From positions 55,878-119,877 of the forward strand of contig NZ_SUND01000017.1 of assembly GCF_005280205.1 (NCBI RefSeq): a stretch of DNA of 64,000 nt, in the 5' to 3' direction. Each line of letters begins with the position of its first letter. Positions within the stretch are counted from its first letter, which is position 1. Made by a program: the position numbers and the translations under genes. The notes beneath the pieces were generated by a model. It was not told the origin of the DNA. It made no database searches and saw only the letters and a list, made by a program, of their open reading frames with translations. The stretch is from Bacillus yapensis (GTDB taxonomy: Bacteria > Bacillota > Bacilli > Bacillales > Cytobacillaceae). Positions 43,016-52,881 of this stretch are shown piece by piece.

Positions 43016-44857
43016 TTATATTTTTCTAGTCTCAAAGAAGAAGTCTTTAGAGAGCACGAGTCCGACAATGTATAAACCAAAAGCAATATAAGCTGGAAGT
43101 AGGTGAATAAACGTAGTGTAACCTATGAAGAAATGAGTTAAAAGGCCAGCAGAGAATGCCGGAATACCTCCGATTAGAAATGTGTACCAAACCCATCGTT
43201 CCCCTTGGTGGAATCCCCATAGAGACAGAGTGAGGACTAGCAAGCCGACGCTAATAAGGGCACCACCAAATCCAGCCCGATCATGTGCAATTACGGGAAT
43301 CAATTTTTCCGTCATCGCATTTAGTTGTTCAGGTGTCATGCAAATATATAGGATATCAGTTGAAACAAAGACGTTTGTTATGCCGATGGTTGAAATTACA
43401 ATTCCGCCAAGGATAAAAGCGAAGCCTAGGATCACAAAGGCAAGTTGTCCCCAAGTTCCTTTTTTCCAAGCTGGATGGTTCGTACGATTGATGGAAGTTG
43501 AAACCTCACGGGCATTCTTTGTTTTCTTCCAACCAAGATAGAAAACAGGTAAGAGAATCGCCCAAAATAATCCGTGCAACCAATCGAAATAACCATAGCC
43601 TATAAAAAATAATATCCCGAAGAAACCAATGATGGCAGCAATATTAATCGCTTTTCTCGCCCAATGGATTCCATACCTAACTCCATTCCGAGCTAGCTGC
43701 ATATACAATAAACCACCCGAAATCATCGTTCCAGCTAGTGTCATCCGGTCATGTGCCATGAAATTGATGATTTTTGGATTGAGAGCCACAATTTGTTCAC
43801 GAGTTAATTGTAAAAATGCTTCGTCATAGGAAAGGATGACGGAGGTCATGCTAAAACCTAAGGCTAATAAGCCTCCTACGAAAATAAAGAATCCAAACAA
43901 CCAGTACCATTGCCAGCCACTATGTTCAACTTGTGTATGTTCATGATCCAATAGGGCCTCATTAATTCGTTTTGGAAGCCCAGGACCTGTCATCACATAC
44001 CCACTTGAAAGGAACAAGAGATCGGCTCCGTGTTCAAGATAAAGTAATGCGTCATTAGGTTCGTAAATTGCTCCAGACACAATCGTTGGGATATCTGATA
44101 ATTCCTTTAATGCTAGGACCATTTCGGAAGTTTGGTCTTTAGGTGAAAATTTCATTTCACCTTGCTTCATGAAGTTTTCTTCAAGGACGATGCCGTCGAT
44201 AAAACCGCAACGAAATAGTTGCTCTATGTATGCTCTACTTTCTTTCGCTTTCGTAACGGGCATTGATAAAAGGATTCTCGTATTTCCATGAATCGCTCTG
44301 AGCTCCTCGAATTGTTCTATATTTAAGGCATCCTCGATAATGATTCCGTCGCTAAAAGGAATTAATGACTCTATTAATAAGAACAGTTCTTTCAAACTAT
44401 CAGTCTTTGCAATCCGAATGAAGAGAGGTTTATCATAAGTTTGAATTTGTTGTAGTTTTCGTATCGTTTTTTCAAGACCAATAGATTCTAAGGAATTTGG
44501 GAAAAAGATCTGCTCGTTCTGGAAGGAAGCATGACGTTCCAAATGTGGTTCAAGGGTAACAGGACCAATCTCAATAAATCCGAATCCTAAATGGGAAAAG
44601 GCACAAGTACCAGTTAATTGTGGGTCAACCTTTCCACTTAATCCAACAGGGCTTGCAATGGGAATACCAAGAAAATCCCGTTTTAGATGGTTGGAAGGAG
44701 CCATATGTCCAAGAAATTCGATGAACCGAGACCCTCCAGGTACGGATGCGATGAAGCTCATTCCGCGATGAATGAACTCCCTGCCCATAGAACCTGGTAA
44801 CCTCGAAACAATTGGTTTAAAGAGTGGATGATACGACCAATCAGGCATGGGTATCAC
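43016..44857 (-). CDS. Dihydroorotate-dehydrogenase-like protein fused to a membrane domain
   Basis: 613 residues. Residues ~1-310 follow the class 2 DHODH barrel (HMAPSNHLKRDFLGIPIASPVGLSG; GFGFIEIGPVTLEPH; IPTIVSGAIYEPNDALLYLEHGADLLFLSSG), but positions that contact FMN and orotate are altered, for example SGKVDPQ in place of AAGFDKNG. Residues ~318-610 are about eight membrane helices arranged as two copies of a unit that each starts (L/M)TxEQ..A...I...AHDR..x.G..IS.G.L. This is not the normal PyrD, and dihydroorotate activity should not be assumed. Membrane bound. ATG start. Confidence 0.75.
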   Translation of the reverse strand: MIPMPDWSYHPLFKPIVSRLPGSMGREFIHRGMSFIASVPGGSRFIEFLGHMAPSNHLKRDFLGIPIASPVGLSGKVDPQLTGTCAFSHLGFGFIEIGPVTLEPHLERHASFQNEQIFFPNSLESIGLEKTIRKLQQIQTYDKPLFIRIAKTDSLKELFLLIESLIPFSDGIIIEDALNIEQFEELRAIHGNTRILLSMPVTKAKESRAYIEQLFRCGFIDGIVLEENFMKQGEMKFSPKDQTSEMVLALKELSDIPTIVSGAIYEPNDALLYLEHGADLLFLSSGYVMTGPGLPKRINEALLDHEHTQVEHSGWQWYWLFGFFIFVGGLLALGFSMTSVILSYDEAFLQLTREQIVALNPKIINFMAHDRMTLAGTMISGGLLYMQLARNGVRYGIHWARKAINIAAIIGFFGILFFIGYGYFDWLHGLFWAILLPVFYLGWKKTKNAREVSTSINRTNHPAWKKGTWGQLAFVILGFAFILGGIVISTIGITNVFVSTDILYICMTPEQLNAMTEKLIPVIAHDRAGFGGALISVGLLVLTLSLWGFHQGERWVWYTFLIGGIPAFSAGLLTHFFIGYTTFIHLLPAYIAFGLYIVGLVLSKDFFFETRKI

Positions 44858-44969
44858 CTCCTAGAAAATATCTTTTCTCTAATCATACACGAATGAAGTT
44901 TTCTAATGAATTGTTATTTCGTAAATGTCAGAAGCCTTTGCGAAAAGAGTCCTGAAATGGACATAAAAA

Positions 44970-45002
44970 AAATGGCCAAGTTATAAAAACTCGACCATTT
45001 AT
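44970..45002 (-). terminator. Terminator of the pit operon
   Basis: AAATGG...CCATTT stem on the minus strand just after the transporter stop. Confidence 0.6.
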
Positions 45003-45004
45003 AT

Positions 45005-46003
45005 TTAGAAAAATAAGTTAAGAATCAAATAACAGATTCCAGCTAACAATGCTGAGATTGGTAAAGTAATGACCCATGTAACAAGCATTCTTTGAGCAGT
45101 TCCCCATTTAACACCTTTGACACGGTGAGCTGAACCAACTCCAAGAATAGATGAAGAAATAACGTGGGTTGTACTTACTGGTAAATGAATAAACGTTGCT
45201 CCAAAAATAATCATAGCACCGGTTAAATCCGCAGCAACCCCATTTACAGGACGGATCTTCATAATCTTTCCGCCAACAGTCTTAATAATTTTCCATCCAC
45301 CAACAGAAGTTCCAAGTCCCATTGCAATCGCACAGGATAATTGAACCCAAAACGGAATATCATCGGTTGTAACATACTGATTAGCCATTAAGGCCATTGT
45401 GATGATTCCCATTGCCTTTTGAGCATCATTTGTACCATGTGTATAGGATTGTAAAGCTGCTGTCCCAATTTGAATGAAGCGAAAATTACGATTTGTTTTT
45501 GAAAGATTATTGTTCTTAAATAGCACCTTAAAAATACTGTATACAATAAATCCAACTACAAAAGCGATAATTGGTGAAAAAATAAGAGCCTCAATAATCT
45601 TAATAAAACCTTTTAAATTCAAAGCTTGAAACCCAGCTGCAGCAATGGCAGCACCGGCGATAGAGCCGATAATCGCATGGGATGAGCTTGATGGAATTCC
45701 ATAATACCAAGTAATTAAGTTCCATGTAATCGCAGCAATCAGGGCTGCTAATATAACAACCGAACCGTTTTCTAAGGTAAAAGGGTCGACGATATCTTTT
45801 GTAATTGTTTTAGCAACGCCTGTAAAAGAAATCGCTCCAATAAAATTCATCGTAGCTGCAAGAATGATAGCTTGTCTTGGGCGTAACGCTTTCGTTGACA
45901 CAGCGGTAGCGATGGAGTTGGCAGTATCATGAAATCCATTAATAAAGTCAAATGCTAATGCCCCAATGACGATTAATACTGTAAGTATAAGAATAACATC
46001 CAT
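45005..46003 (-). CDS. pit: Low-affinity inorganic phosphate transporter (PiT family)
   Basis: 332 residues, ten or so membrane helices. The twin PiT signatures are seen: ALAFDFINGFHDTANSIATAVSTKAL near the N-terminus and SYTHGTNDAQKAMGIITMAL in the middle, with GVAADLTGAMIIFGATFIHLPVSTTHVISSSILGVG near the end. Imports metal phosphate with H+. Second gene of an operon with a PhoU-like DUF47 protein, the usual pairing. Confidence 0.92.
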   Translation of the reverse strand: MDVILILTVLIVIGALAFDFINGFHDTANSIATAVSTKALRPRQAIILAATMNFIGAISFTGVAKTITKDIVDPFTLENGSVVILAALIAAITWNLITWYYGIPSSSSHAIIGSIAGAAIAAAGFQALNLKGFIKIIEALIFSPIIAFVVGFIVYSIFKVLFKNNNLSKTNRNFRFIQIGTAALQSYTHGTNDAQKAMGIITMALMANQYVTTDDIPFWVQLSCAIAMGLGTSVGGWKIIKTVGGKIMKIRPVNGVAADLTGAMIIFGATFIHLPVSTTHVISSSILGVGSAHRVKGVKWGTAQRMLVTWVITLPISALLAGICYLILNLFF

Positions 46004-46014
46004 GACATGACTCC

Positions 46015-46635
46015 TTAGGCATTTTTCATAATAATGGTTTCAAGTGTATTAGCTACACCTTGGCAATGATCGGCAATTTCTTCTAATGTTTCATAGATTT
46101 CTTTGTATTGGATAATACGAATTGGGTCTTTTTCAACTGAGAACAAATGCTTAATTGATTGGCGTAAGATGCCATCACATTTGGATTCGTAATCTTTAAT
46201 TTTTATCGCGTGTTCACGAACTTGTAGGAGTTTTTTATTGGTAACTAGATCAATGGAAACTTCGATTTCGTCTGCACATGCGCGCAAAGCTTGAACAAAT
46301 TTCACCATGAATTCATCCGCTTGAGTAATGGAGTACATTTCAAACATTGCTGCACAAGCTTCAAATCCATCGAGTACATCATCCATACTCATCGCTAATT
46401 GAAGAATATCTTCACGTTCAATCGGAGTAATAAATACTTTATTCAATTCTTGAATCGTCTCGTGAACATATGTATCGCCTTTTGTTTCGTAATCTTTGAG
46501 TGTTTCAAAAAAGACTTTTAGATCATTCATATTTTGAAGCTTATAATCAGCAAAGTAATGGGCGCTCTCTCTTAAATTCGTTGAGATATCCTTAAGCAAA
46601 ACCATTAGCTTGTCCTGTTTTTTGTTGAAAACCAT
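46015..46635 (-). CDS. ykaA: DUF47 family (PhoU-like) protein, YkaA-type
   Basis: 206 residues, helical. Starts with FNKKQDKLMVLLKDISTNLRESAHYFADY and has repeated E(x)3D(x)n metal-binding-type helices (DYETKGDTYVHETIQELNKVFITPIEREDILQLAMSMDDVLDGFEA). Known partner and likely regulator of PiT transporters. GGAGGTC SD. Only 11 bp before the pit start. Confidence 0.9.
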   Translation of the reverse strand: MVFNKKQDKLMVLLKDISTNLRESAHYFADYKLQNMNDLKVFFETLKDYETKGDTYVHETIQELNKVFITPIEREDILQLAMSMDDVLDGFEACAAMFEMYSITQADEFMVKFVQALRACADEIEVSIDLVTNKKLLQVREHAIKIKDYESKCDGILRQSIKHLFSVEKDPIRIIQYKEIYETLEEIADHCQGVANTLETIIMKNA

Positions 46636-46819
46636 TATTTGACCTCCAATTATTAATAACCTTTATATTATAGTTCCAAACGAAATAATTTTATATGAAA
46701 AAAGAACAAAAAGAAATAAAATTTACTCGAAAAGTCGGGATTTTTGTTTTAATGTGTAGAAAAATACCTATTTCTAGTAATTATTGTTACATACTGTAAA
46801 AACTATGGATATATTACTT

Positions 46820-46835
46820 TGTGATATATTTCACA
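46820..46835. promoter_or_regulatory. FNR box
   Basis: TGTGATATATTTCACA matches TGTGA-N6-TCACA perfectly. A TATAAT-type -10 (46878-46883) follows, putting the box centre about 62 bp before the likely start site, a class I activator distance. Precedes the di-haem peroxidase gene. Confidence 0.65.
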
Positions 46836-46960
46836 TTTTATTCAAAACTTACTCGAAAATAAGAATTAATCTAATTATATAATAACTGTAATTGGATGAA
46901 ATAAATGGAAGGTCGCGACAACTAATATTTCAGCCAATAAATTTCATTGGGGGTATTACC

Positions 46961-48016
46961 ATGAAAAGTATGAAGTTATTATGGACTCTTCTTTTCTCAG
47001 CTGTGTTGTTGGCCGCATGTAATACGAAAGAAGATGCTGCTGCACCTGAGAAGGAACAAGCAGCAACTGAAGAACAAGGAGTAGATGCTGAATTAGAGGC
47101 AGCGAAGGCAAAGTTTGAGCCTCTTGGTGTAGTGGCTGTACCAGCTAATAACGAATTGACAGATGAGAAAGTTGCTTTAGGAGAAATGCTATATTTTGAT
47201 GAAAGACTTTCAGGTAATAATAAATTGAGCTGTGCATCCTGTCATGCTCCAGCTGCAGGATATGCCGATGGCCTACAAAAATTCATTGGATTCGAAGGAT
47301 TTAATGGAGCAAGAAATAGTCCATCCATTATTAACTCTGCTTATTATAAGGAGAATTTTTGGGATGGACGTGCTGGTAGCTTAGAAGAGCAAGCAGTTGG
47401 TCCGATTCAGGCTGAAGGTGAAATGAACCAAAACTTAGGTGAGTTAGTTACTGAACTAAGCGCTGTACCGGGTTATGTCGAAGAATTTAATAAAGTATTC
47501 AACGATCAAATCACGGCTGACAATATTGCCAAAGCGATTGCGTCATTTGAGAGAACGATTGTTGTAACAGACACGGCTTTTGATAAATACTTGGCTGGAG
47601 ATGAAGATGCAATATCTGCCGAGGCAAAAGAAGGAATGAAACTATTCGTTGGTAAGGCAAGCTGTATTTCATGTCATGCTGGACCGCTCTTATCGGATCA
47701 TAATTATCACAATTTAGGTATGGATGGAGACGACGGTAGATTCGCCGTGACAAACAACGAAAATGACAAAGGGAAATTTAGAACTCCAGGTCTTCGTGGA
47801 GTAGCTCATACAGGTCCATATATGCATGATGGCAGCCTTGCAACATTAGAAGAAGTAGTCAATTATTACAATGTAGGTGGAGGAGCTCATCCTAATAAAA
47901 GTGAACTCTTGCAACCATTGAGTCTGACAGAGGAAGAAGTTAGCTATCTTGTGGCATTCTTAGAAAGCCTTGGTGGAGAAATACCAGAAGCGAAAAAACC
48001 AGAACTTCCACTATAA
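46961..48016 (+). CDS. Di-haem cytochrome c peroxidase, lipoprotein
   Basis: 351 residues. Lipoprotein signal with LLAACN lipobox (Cys near 22), an Ala/Glu-rich linker, then two c-type haem sites: CASCHAP near residue 91 and CISCHAG near 236, with KFRTPGLRGVAHTGPYMHDGSLATLEEVV (distal Met region) at the C-terminus. Reduces H2O2 outside the membrane with electrons from the respiratory chain. The ATG at 46961 (TGGGGG SD) gives the signal peptide; an upstream ATG does not. An FNR box upstream suggests oxygen-limited expression. Confidence 0.92.
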   Translation: MKSMKLLWTLLFSAVLLAACNTKEDAAAPEKEQAATEEQGVDAELEAAKAKFEPLGVVAVPANNELTDEKVALGEMLYFDERLSGNNKLSCASCHAPAAGYADGLQKFIGFEGFNGARNSPSIINSAYYKENFWDGRAGSLEEQAVGPIQAEGEMNQNLGELVTELSAVPGYVEEFNKVFNDQITADNIAKAIASFERTIVVTDTAFDKYLAGDEDAISAEAKEGMKLFVGKASCISCHAGPLLSDHNYHNLGMDGDDGRFAVTNNENDKGKFRTPGLRGVAHTGPYMHDGSLATLEEVVNYYNVGGGAHPNKSELLQPLSLTEEEVSYLVAFLESLGGEIPEAKKPELPL

Positions 48017-48024
48017 AAATTACG

Positions 48025-48060
48025 ATAACCTTGGAGAATTGGCTCCAAGGTTATTTTTTA
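48025..48060 (+). terminator. Rho-independent terminator
   Basis: ATAACCTTGGAG/CTCCAAGGTTAT stem then T run. Confidence 0.85.
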
Positions 48061-48133
48061 GTTTAGGACGAATTTTGCAAGGGAAAAGAGATTACATACA
48101 AAAATTTCGGCTCTTATGCCGTTTATATAAATG

Positions 48134-48164
48134 GAGCGCCCATCAAATTAATGGGTGCTCTTTT
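48134..48164. terminator. Terminator near the end of the pseudouridine synthase gene
   Basis: GAGC.CCCAT/ATGGG.GCTC stem with a T run on the plus strand. Confidence 0.6.
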
Positions 48165-48168
48165 GCAT

Positions 48169-49044
48169 TTACCATTCTACTGGACAAACCACGTCAATTT
48201 TTTCAAATGTGAGTGGATGAGTCAATTGGAGTTGCTCAGCATGAAGAGCTAAACGATTACCACTAGGGTTCTCATTATACAATTTGTCACCAATAAGAGG
48301 ATGACCAATATGGCTAAAATGGACCCGGATTTGATGTGTTCTTCCAGTCTCAAGCTGACATTTTACCTTTGAAAAATCTGGGCTTGATTCGATCACTTGA
48401 TAGTGTGTAATCGCTTGTTGTCCGTTTGGGGACACTCTTCTTTTCGTAGGGTGGTGTCGGTCTCTCCCAATTGGTTCATTAATCGTTCCCTTTTTGCCTC
48501 TTATTTTACCCTCTACAAGAGCAACGTAAGTTCTTTTAATTTTCCGTTCCTCGAGCATTTTATCTAAAATGGAGCCTGCAAGTGCATGTTTAGCAAATAG
48601 AATAGCTCCTGAAGTGTCCCGATCTAATCGATGGATATGTTTTACTTGTCGCGACTCACCATTTGCTTGTAGATGAAAGGCAACACCATTTGCTAAAGTA
48701 TCAGTATCCTCGGGGCTATTTGGATGAGTATTGACTCCAGCGGGCTTATTCACGATAAGCAAGTGTTCGTCTTCAAAAAGGATTTCCAAATCCATATAAG
48801 TTGGTGTCACACCAAATTCAACTTCGGAGAAAAGTTTAATACGTAAACGGTCTCCTGTTTTTAGTGCTTCATGCCAGTTCGCAGGGGAACCATTCACTGT
48901 GACTTCTTTATTCGTTCTGAATTGATGTGTTAGCTTTTTAGGGGCATTCCAAACATTCCAAAACAAATGCTCGGTTGAAATCCCATTCCAGTCGGATGGT
49001 ACTATTATTTCGAACCATTCTCCCTTTTTCGATGAAATTTGCAT
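48169..49044 (-). CDS. yhcT: RluA/RluD-family pseudouridine synthase, YhcT-like
   Basis: 291 residues from the ATG at 49044 with an AAAGGAG SD. An S4-like N-terminal part (TVNGSPANWHEALKTGDRLRIKLF) is followed by the catalytic domain with HIHRLDRDTSGAILFAK, where Asp is the nucleophile, and CQLETGRTHQIRVHFSHIGHPLIGDKLY. Converts uridine to pseudouridine in RNA; target unknown. Divergent from yhcU, the same pairing as yhcT/yhcU in B. subtilis, which supports the symbol. Confidence 0.9.
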   Translation of the reverse strand: MQISSKKGEWFEIIVPSDWNGISTEHLFWNVWNAPKKLTHQFRTNKEVTVNGSPANWHEALKTGDRLRIKLFSEVEFGVTPTYMDLEILFEDEHLLIVNKPAGVNTHPNSPEDTDTLANGVAFHLQANGESRQVKHIHRLDRDTSGAILFAKHALAGSILDKMLEERKIKRTYVALVEGKIRGKKGTINEPIGRDRHHPTKRRVSPNGQQAITHYQVIESSPDFSKVKCQLETGRTHQIRVHFSHIGHPLIGDKLYNENPSGNRLALHAEQLQLTHPLTFEKIDVVCPVEW

Positions 49045-49177
49045 GTTTTTCTCCTTTCGATGGTGCGGAATAATGCTAAAGCTTTGGCGATAATTACCAC
49101 GCTTTTGACCACAGTACATATGTTATTCTTATCGTATATGACAAATGTATTATAAGGCTATTAAAGGTGGGTTAAAA

Positions 49178-49564
49178 GTGAAGGTTGTTTTTGCGTCTAC
49201 ACCAGACCAGGAAGAAAAGATAAAGGGACTTATTAAAACGTTTTATCAGGACATTTTTCCTCTTTATTATTCGGATCACGACATTAGAGAATTTGAAGAG
49301 ATCAACGTATTACAACAATGTCCGCAGTATGGAACTTTAAAGGAAGCATATCAAGTCATCACTAGTCTGCAGACTTTGATTTCAATTCTAGAATCAAATG
49401 AGCTACTTCCAAAGTACAAATCCATTTTTCAAACGAATACAGAAATTCTAAAGGATTATGGTATGTTTTTCCCATTTGATTATGAACAATTTTTAGAAGC
49501 AAAGCAAATAAAGAATGCCAACTTTAGTGTTTATACGAAAGCTGCAAATGAGTTGTTGATATAA
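49178..49564 (+). CDS. yhcU: YhcU family protein
   Basis: 128 residues from the GTG at 49178 (AAAGGTGG SD). VKVVFASTPDQEEKIKGLIKTFYQDIFPLYYSDHDI matches the conserved start of the Bacillus YhcU (DUF5365) family. Soluble, acidic. No function is known. Confidence 0.85.
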   Translation: MKVVFASTPDQEEKIKGLIKTFYQDIFPLYYSDHDIREFEEINVLQQCPQYGTLKEAYQVITSLQTLISILESNELLPKYKSIFQTNTEILKDYGMFFPFDYEQFLEAKQIKNANFSVYTKAANELLI

Positions 49565-49566
49565 GT

Positions 49567-49624
49567 AAAAAAAGCTGAGACCAAAAGGTGATGTTTAAAA
49601 CGACCTCTTGATCCAGCTTTTTTA
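49567..49624. terminator. Bidirectional terminator
   Basis: AAAAAAGCTG ... CAGCTTTTTT stem with an internal hairpin between convergent genes. Confidence 0.6.
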
Positions 49625-50095
49625 TTTACTGTTTTTATTAAACCAATCTTCGAATACGGCTTCTTCTTGAGAGCCTACGATACGCTCTGCTTCTTTTCCA
49701 TCTTTAAATTGGACAATTGTTGGAGTTGAAGTAATTCCGTAATCATCCCAACCATCTTCAAACTCAAGTAAATTATATTGAACAAGGTCAATGCCCATTT
49801 CCTCAGCAAGTGGAGCAACGACTGGTGTTGTACGTTGACAGTGAGGGCAGTCAGGGCTATAAAAATAAACTGTAACATCTTCATTATTAGCAAGCTTGTC
49901 TTCTAAATCCTCAGGTAAAATTAGATTTTGATAATTAGGGTCATCTAATTGTTCAATTGTTAATGGATCCAATGTATCTTTTCCATATTTATTATTATCA
50001 GATGAAACCTTTTCTTCATTTTGCATTTTTGTTAAAATCGAAACCCCTGCAAATAATACAATAATGATGACTAAGAAAATAAGTACTTTTTTCAA
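49622..50095 (-). CDS. Membrane-anchored thioredoxin-like protein
   Basis: 157 residues. N-terminal signal anchor (VLIFLVIIIVLFAGVSIL) then a thioredoxin fold with YFYSPDCPHCQRTTPV (CPHC active site) and the cis-proline in TSTPTIVQF. Acts outside the membrane. It is 3 bp downstream of the DsbB-like gene, so it probably exchanges electrons with it, taking the place of BdbD or BdbA. Confidence 0.88.
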   Translation of the reverse strand: MKKVLIFLVIIIVLFAGVSILTKMQNEEKVSSDNNKYGKDTLDPLTIEQLDDPNYQNLILPEDLEDKLANNEDVTVYFYSPDCPHCQRTTPVVAPLAEEMGIDLVQYNLLEFEDGWDDYGITSTPTIVQFKDGKEAERIVGSQEEAVFEDWFNKNSK

Positions 50096-50098
50096 TGA

Positions 50099-50530
50099 TT
50101 AAACCTCCTTCGATTTCTTCCAAATCATGAAGCTACAAACAAAAATGATGATAAAAGCAATAAGGGCAAGGAAAGGAATGGTCACAAATCCGAACCAATT
50201 TATGTATTGACCAGTACATGGAACACGACCACATGCAGGAGCTACATCAGCTAGAAAAGCAAGCTTTTGAAGCCCGTAGTGATATAAGGAAATACCAGCT
50301 CCGATAAGGGATAAAATCATCGTATACAAGGATATACGATAATCCTTCTTAATTGTCGCAATACCTAAAATCACAACCATCGGGTACATTAAAATTCTCT
50401 GATACCAGCATAGTTCACAAGGCTCGTACTGTCTAATTTCAGAAAAATACAAACTTCCAAACATAGCAAGAACGGAAGCCGCCCAAGCGACAAAAATCAG
50501 CGATTCACGAACATCTTTTTTATCGTTCAT
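50099..50530 (-). CDS. bdbC: Disulfide oxidoreductase, DsbB/BdbC family
   Basis: 143 residues, four membrane helices. CELCWYQRILMYP after the first helix and the second pair C-GRVP-C in the loop CGRVPCTGQYINWFG are the two redox-active cysteine pairs that pass electrons to quinone. Length agrees with BdbC. Operon with the thioredoxin-like gene. Confidence 0.9.
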   Translation of the reverse strand: MNDKKDVRESLIFVAWAASVLAMFGSLYFSEIRQYEPCELCWYQRILMYPMVVILGIATIKKDYRISLYTMILSLIGAGISLYHYGLQKLAFLADVAPACGRVPCTGQYINWFGFVTIPFLALIAFIIIFVCSFMIWKKSKEV

Positions 50531-50738
50531 ATATACTCCTTCTAAAAATTAGTCTCCATTATTTTATGATGTAAGCATAGGTTTTTCAAATAATACGTAT
50601 AATGTTACGAAAAATTTTAAATTTTCCATTGCATCAACGAAATTTTTAACATGCTTGTAATAGAAGTTTGAAGGGATTTTGTAGTACCATATAACCATGG
50701 CAAATTTTTGAATTCATATTAAACAGGAGTGGTCATAA

Positions 50739-52457
50739 ATGAATTGGAAAGAGCAATCTTCTAGATGGCTTCAATATAACGAACTAGATGCTGAACTGAA
50801 GGAAGAACTCCTTTTGTTAGATGAAAAAGGTTTGGAAGAGTCTTTTTATAAAAATTTAGAGTTTGGTACGGGCGGAATGCGCGGTGAAATCGGTGCAGGT
50901 ACGAACCGAATGAACTTATATACGGTTCGTAAAGCATCAGCTGGACTAGCTGCTTTTATTGAAGAGAAGGGCAATGAAGCGAAGAAACAAGGTGTGGTTA
51001 TTGCTTATGATTCTAGACATAAATCGCCAGAATTTGCGATGGAGGCAGCAAAAACACTTGCTTCAAAAGGAATTCATACATACGTATTTGATGAATTAAG
51101 ACCGACACCAGAACTATCCTTTGCGGTACGTTTTTTAAACGCCTATTCAGGGATTGTTATTACGGCTAGTCATAATCCGCCGGAATACAATGGATACAAA
51201 GTGTATGGTCCAGATGGGGCGCAGTTAGCTAATGAAGATGCAGATGCGCTTGTAGAAAAGGTCAATGCAGTAGTTGATGAACTACGAATTGAAGTAAAAA
51301 CTGAAGAGGAACTAAAAGCTGCAGGGCTAATTACGATAATCGGTGAAGAGATTGATCGTGAATATCAGGACAAGCTCGTGACGATTTCAGAAAACTCATT
51401 AGGTCAGCAGTCTGACATAAAAGTTGTCTTTACTCCATTACATGGAACAGGGAATAAACCATTGAGAAGTGGACTAAAGGCTCTTGGATATGAGCAAGTA
51501 CATATTGTTGAAGAACAAGAATTGCCAGATTCACAATTCTCGACTGTGAAAAGTCCAAATCCTGAAGAGCATGCTGCATTTGAGCTTGCAATTCGTAAAG
51601 GAAAAGAAGTTGGCGCCGACCTACTAATTGCGACGGATCCAGATGCAGATAGATTAGGGATTGCGGTTAAAAATAGTGAGGGCGAATATCAGGTCCTAAC
51701 TGGAAATCAAACAGGTGCACTTCTACTGCATTACATCCTTTCAGAGAAAAGTAAAAAGGGTACATTACCTAGCAATGGTGTGATGTTAAAAACGATTGTG
51801 ACTTCAGAATTGGGAAAAGAAGTTGCTTCATCCTTTAATATAGAAACGGTTGATGTATTAACAGGTTTCAAATATATTGCCGAAAAAATTAGGCAGTATG
51901 AGGCTAGCGGTGAACATCAATTCTTGTTTGGGTATGAAGAAAGCTATGGTTATTTAATTGGCGACTTTGCCCGCGATAAAGATGCGATTCAAGCAGCCCT
52001 TTTAGCAACGGAAGTGTGTGCTTTTTATAAAGAGAAAGGCATGTCCTTATACGATGCATTGTTATCCGTATTTGAACAGTATGGATACTTTTTAGAAGGC
52101 TTACGTTCCCTTACATTAAAAGGGAAAGAAGGCGCTGAGAAAATTCAACAAACATTAACAGACTTTAGGGAAAAACCACTGCAGGAAGTTGCAGGACTGA
52201 AGGTAGTTAAACAAGAGGATTACCTAAAGGGAATCAGTACAACGGTAGAAGGAGAAAAAACAATCGAACTTCCAAAGTCGAATGTGTTGAAGTATTTCCT
52301 TGAAGATGATTCTTGGGTTTGTTTACGTCCTTCTGGAACAGAGCCTAAGATAAAATTTTATTTCGGGGTAAAAGGTTCTTCACTAACAGACAGTAAGTCG
52401 AAGTTGAACAAAATTGAAGAGAGCTTTATGGGGATCGTAGAAGGTATGATGAACTAA
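50739..52457 (+). CDS. pgcA: Alpha-phosphoglucomutase
   Basis: 572 residues, close to B. subtilis PgcA (YhxB). Interconverts glucose-6-P and glucose-1-P for wall teichoic acid and UDP-glucose lipid synthesis. Active-site serine loop [22 protein letters not shown], metal-binding [11 protein letters not shown], sugar-binding GYEESYG and phosphate-binding [12 protein letters not shown] are all present in order. AGGAG SD. Single gene with terminator. Confidence 0.95.
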   Translation: MNWKEQSSRWLQYNELDAELKEELLLLDEKGLEESFYKNLEFGTGGMRGEIGAGTNRMNLYTVRKASAGLAAFIEEKGNEAKKQGVVIAYDSRHKSPEFAMEAAKTLASKGIHTYVFDELRPTPELSFAVRFLNAYSGIVITASHNPPEYNGYKVYGPDGAQLANEDADALVEKVNAVVDELRIEVKTEEELKAAGLITIIGEEIDREYQDKLVTISENSLGQQSDIKVVFTPLHGTGNKPLRSGLKALGYEQVHIVEEQELPDSQFSTVKSPNPEEHAAFELAIRKGKEVGADLLIATDPDADRLGIAVKNSEGEYQVLTGNQTGALLLHYILSEKSKKGTLPSNGVMLKTIVTSELGKEVASSFNIETVDVLTGFKYIAEKIRQYEASGEHQFLFGYEESYGYLIGDFARDKDAIQAALLATEVCAFYKEKGMSLYDALLSVFEQYGYFLEGLRSLTLKGKEGAEKIQQTLTDFREKPLQEVAGLKVVKQEDYLKGISTTVEGEKTIELPKSNVLKYFLEDDSWVCLRPSGTEPKIKFYFGVKGSSLTDSKSKLNKIEESFMGIVEGMMN

Positions 52458-52460
52458 AAT

Positions 52461-52490
52461 AAAGACACGGCTTTGTGCCGTGTCTTTAAT
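52461..52490. terminator. Bidirectional terminator
   Basis: AAAGACACGGC/GCCGTGTCTTT perfect stem. Confidence 0.85.
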
Positions 52491-52504
52491 TATTGGTGGA
52501 ATTC

Positions 52505-52756
52505 TTAATGCATCATCTCAACATCTAAAGGATGTTGGGTGACTAGGTGATTGTTGGCATGGTCGATGTATCTCAGTAAGGAATATAAATGTTTTTCGAT
52601 CTCCATATAATCCTTTTCGAAATTATAAGCGTGCAGGAAATGCTCGATTTTCTTTGATAAAAAATGGTCCTGTGTTCTGACCATGAGTATTAATAAGTTG
52701 TCCCACTCTGACCGGTGGGTGTAATACAAAGCGCGATCATAATCCACTATCTCCAT
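52505..52756 (-). CDS. yhdB: YhdB family protein
   Basis: 83 residues. VDYDRALYYTHRSEWDNLLILMVRTQD and HLYSLLRYIDHANNHL closely match B. subtilis YhdB from memory, and its position after pgcA is also similar. Helical, soluble, function unknown. AGGAG SD. Confidence 0.85.
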   Translation of the reverse strand: MEIVDYDRALYYTHRSEWDNLLILMVRTQDHFLSKKIEHFLHAYNFEKDYMEIEKHLYSLLRYIDHANNHLVTQHPLDVEMMH

Positions 52757-52881
52757 TTATCACATCTCCTCTTTTTAAGGAGTTGATAATAGTGTATGAA
52801 GATAGAGATGAATTTCACTCAGCAAATGTTGGTGACCTTAATACAAAGGCTTTTTCAGCATTTACCTGTATAAAATTAATA

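Noticed and set aside
43182..43541. 119-codon plus-strand frame
   Set aside because: Antisense to the membrane half of the DHODH-like fusion, no SD.
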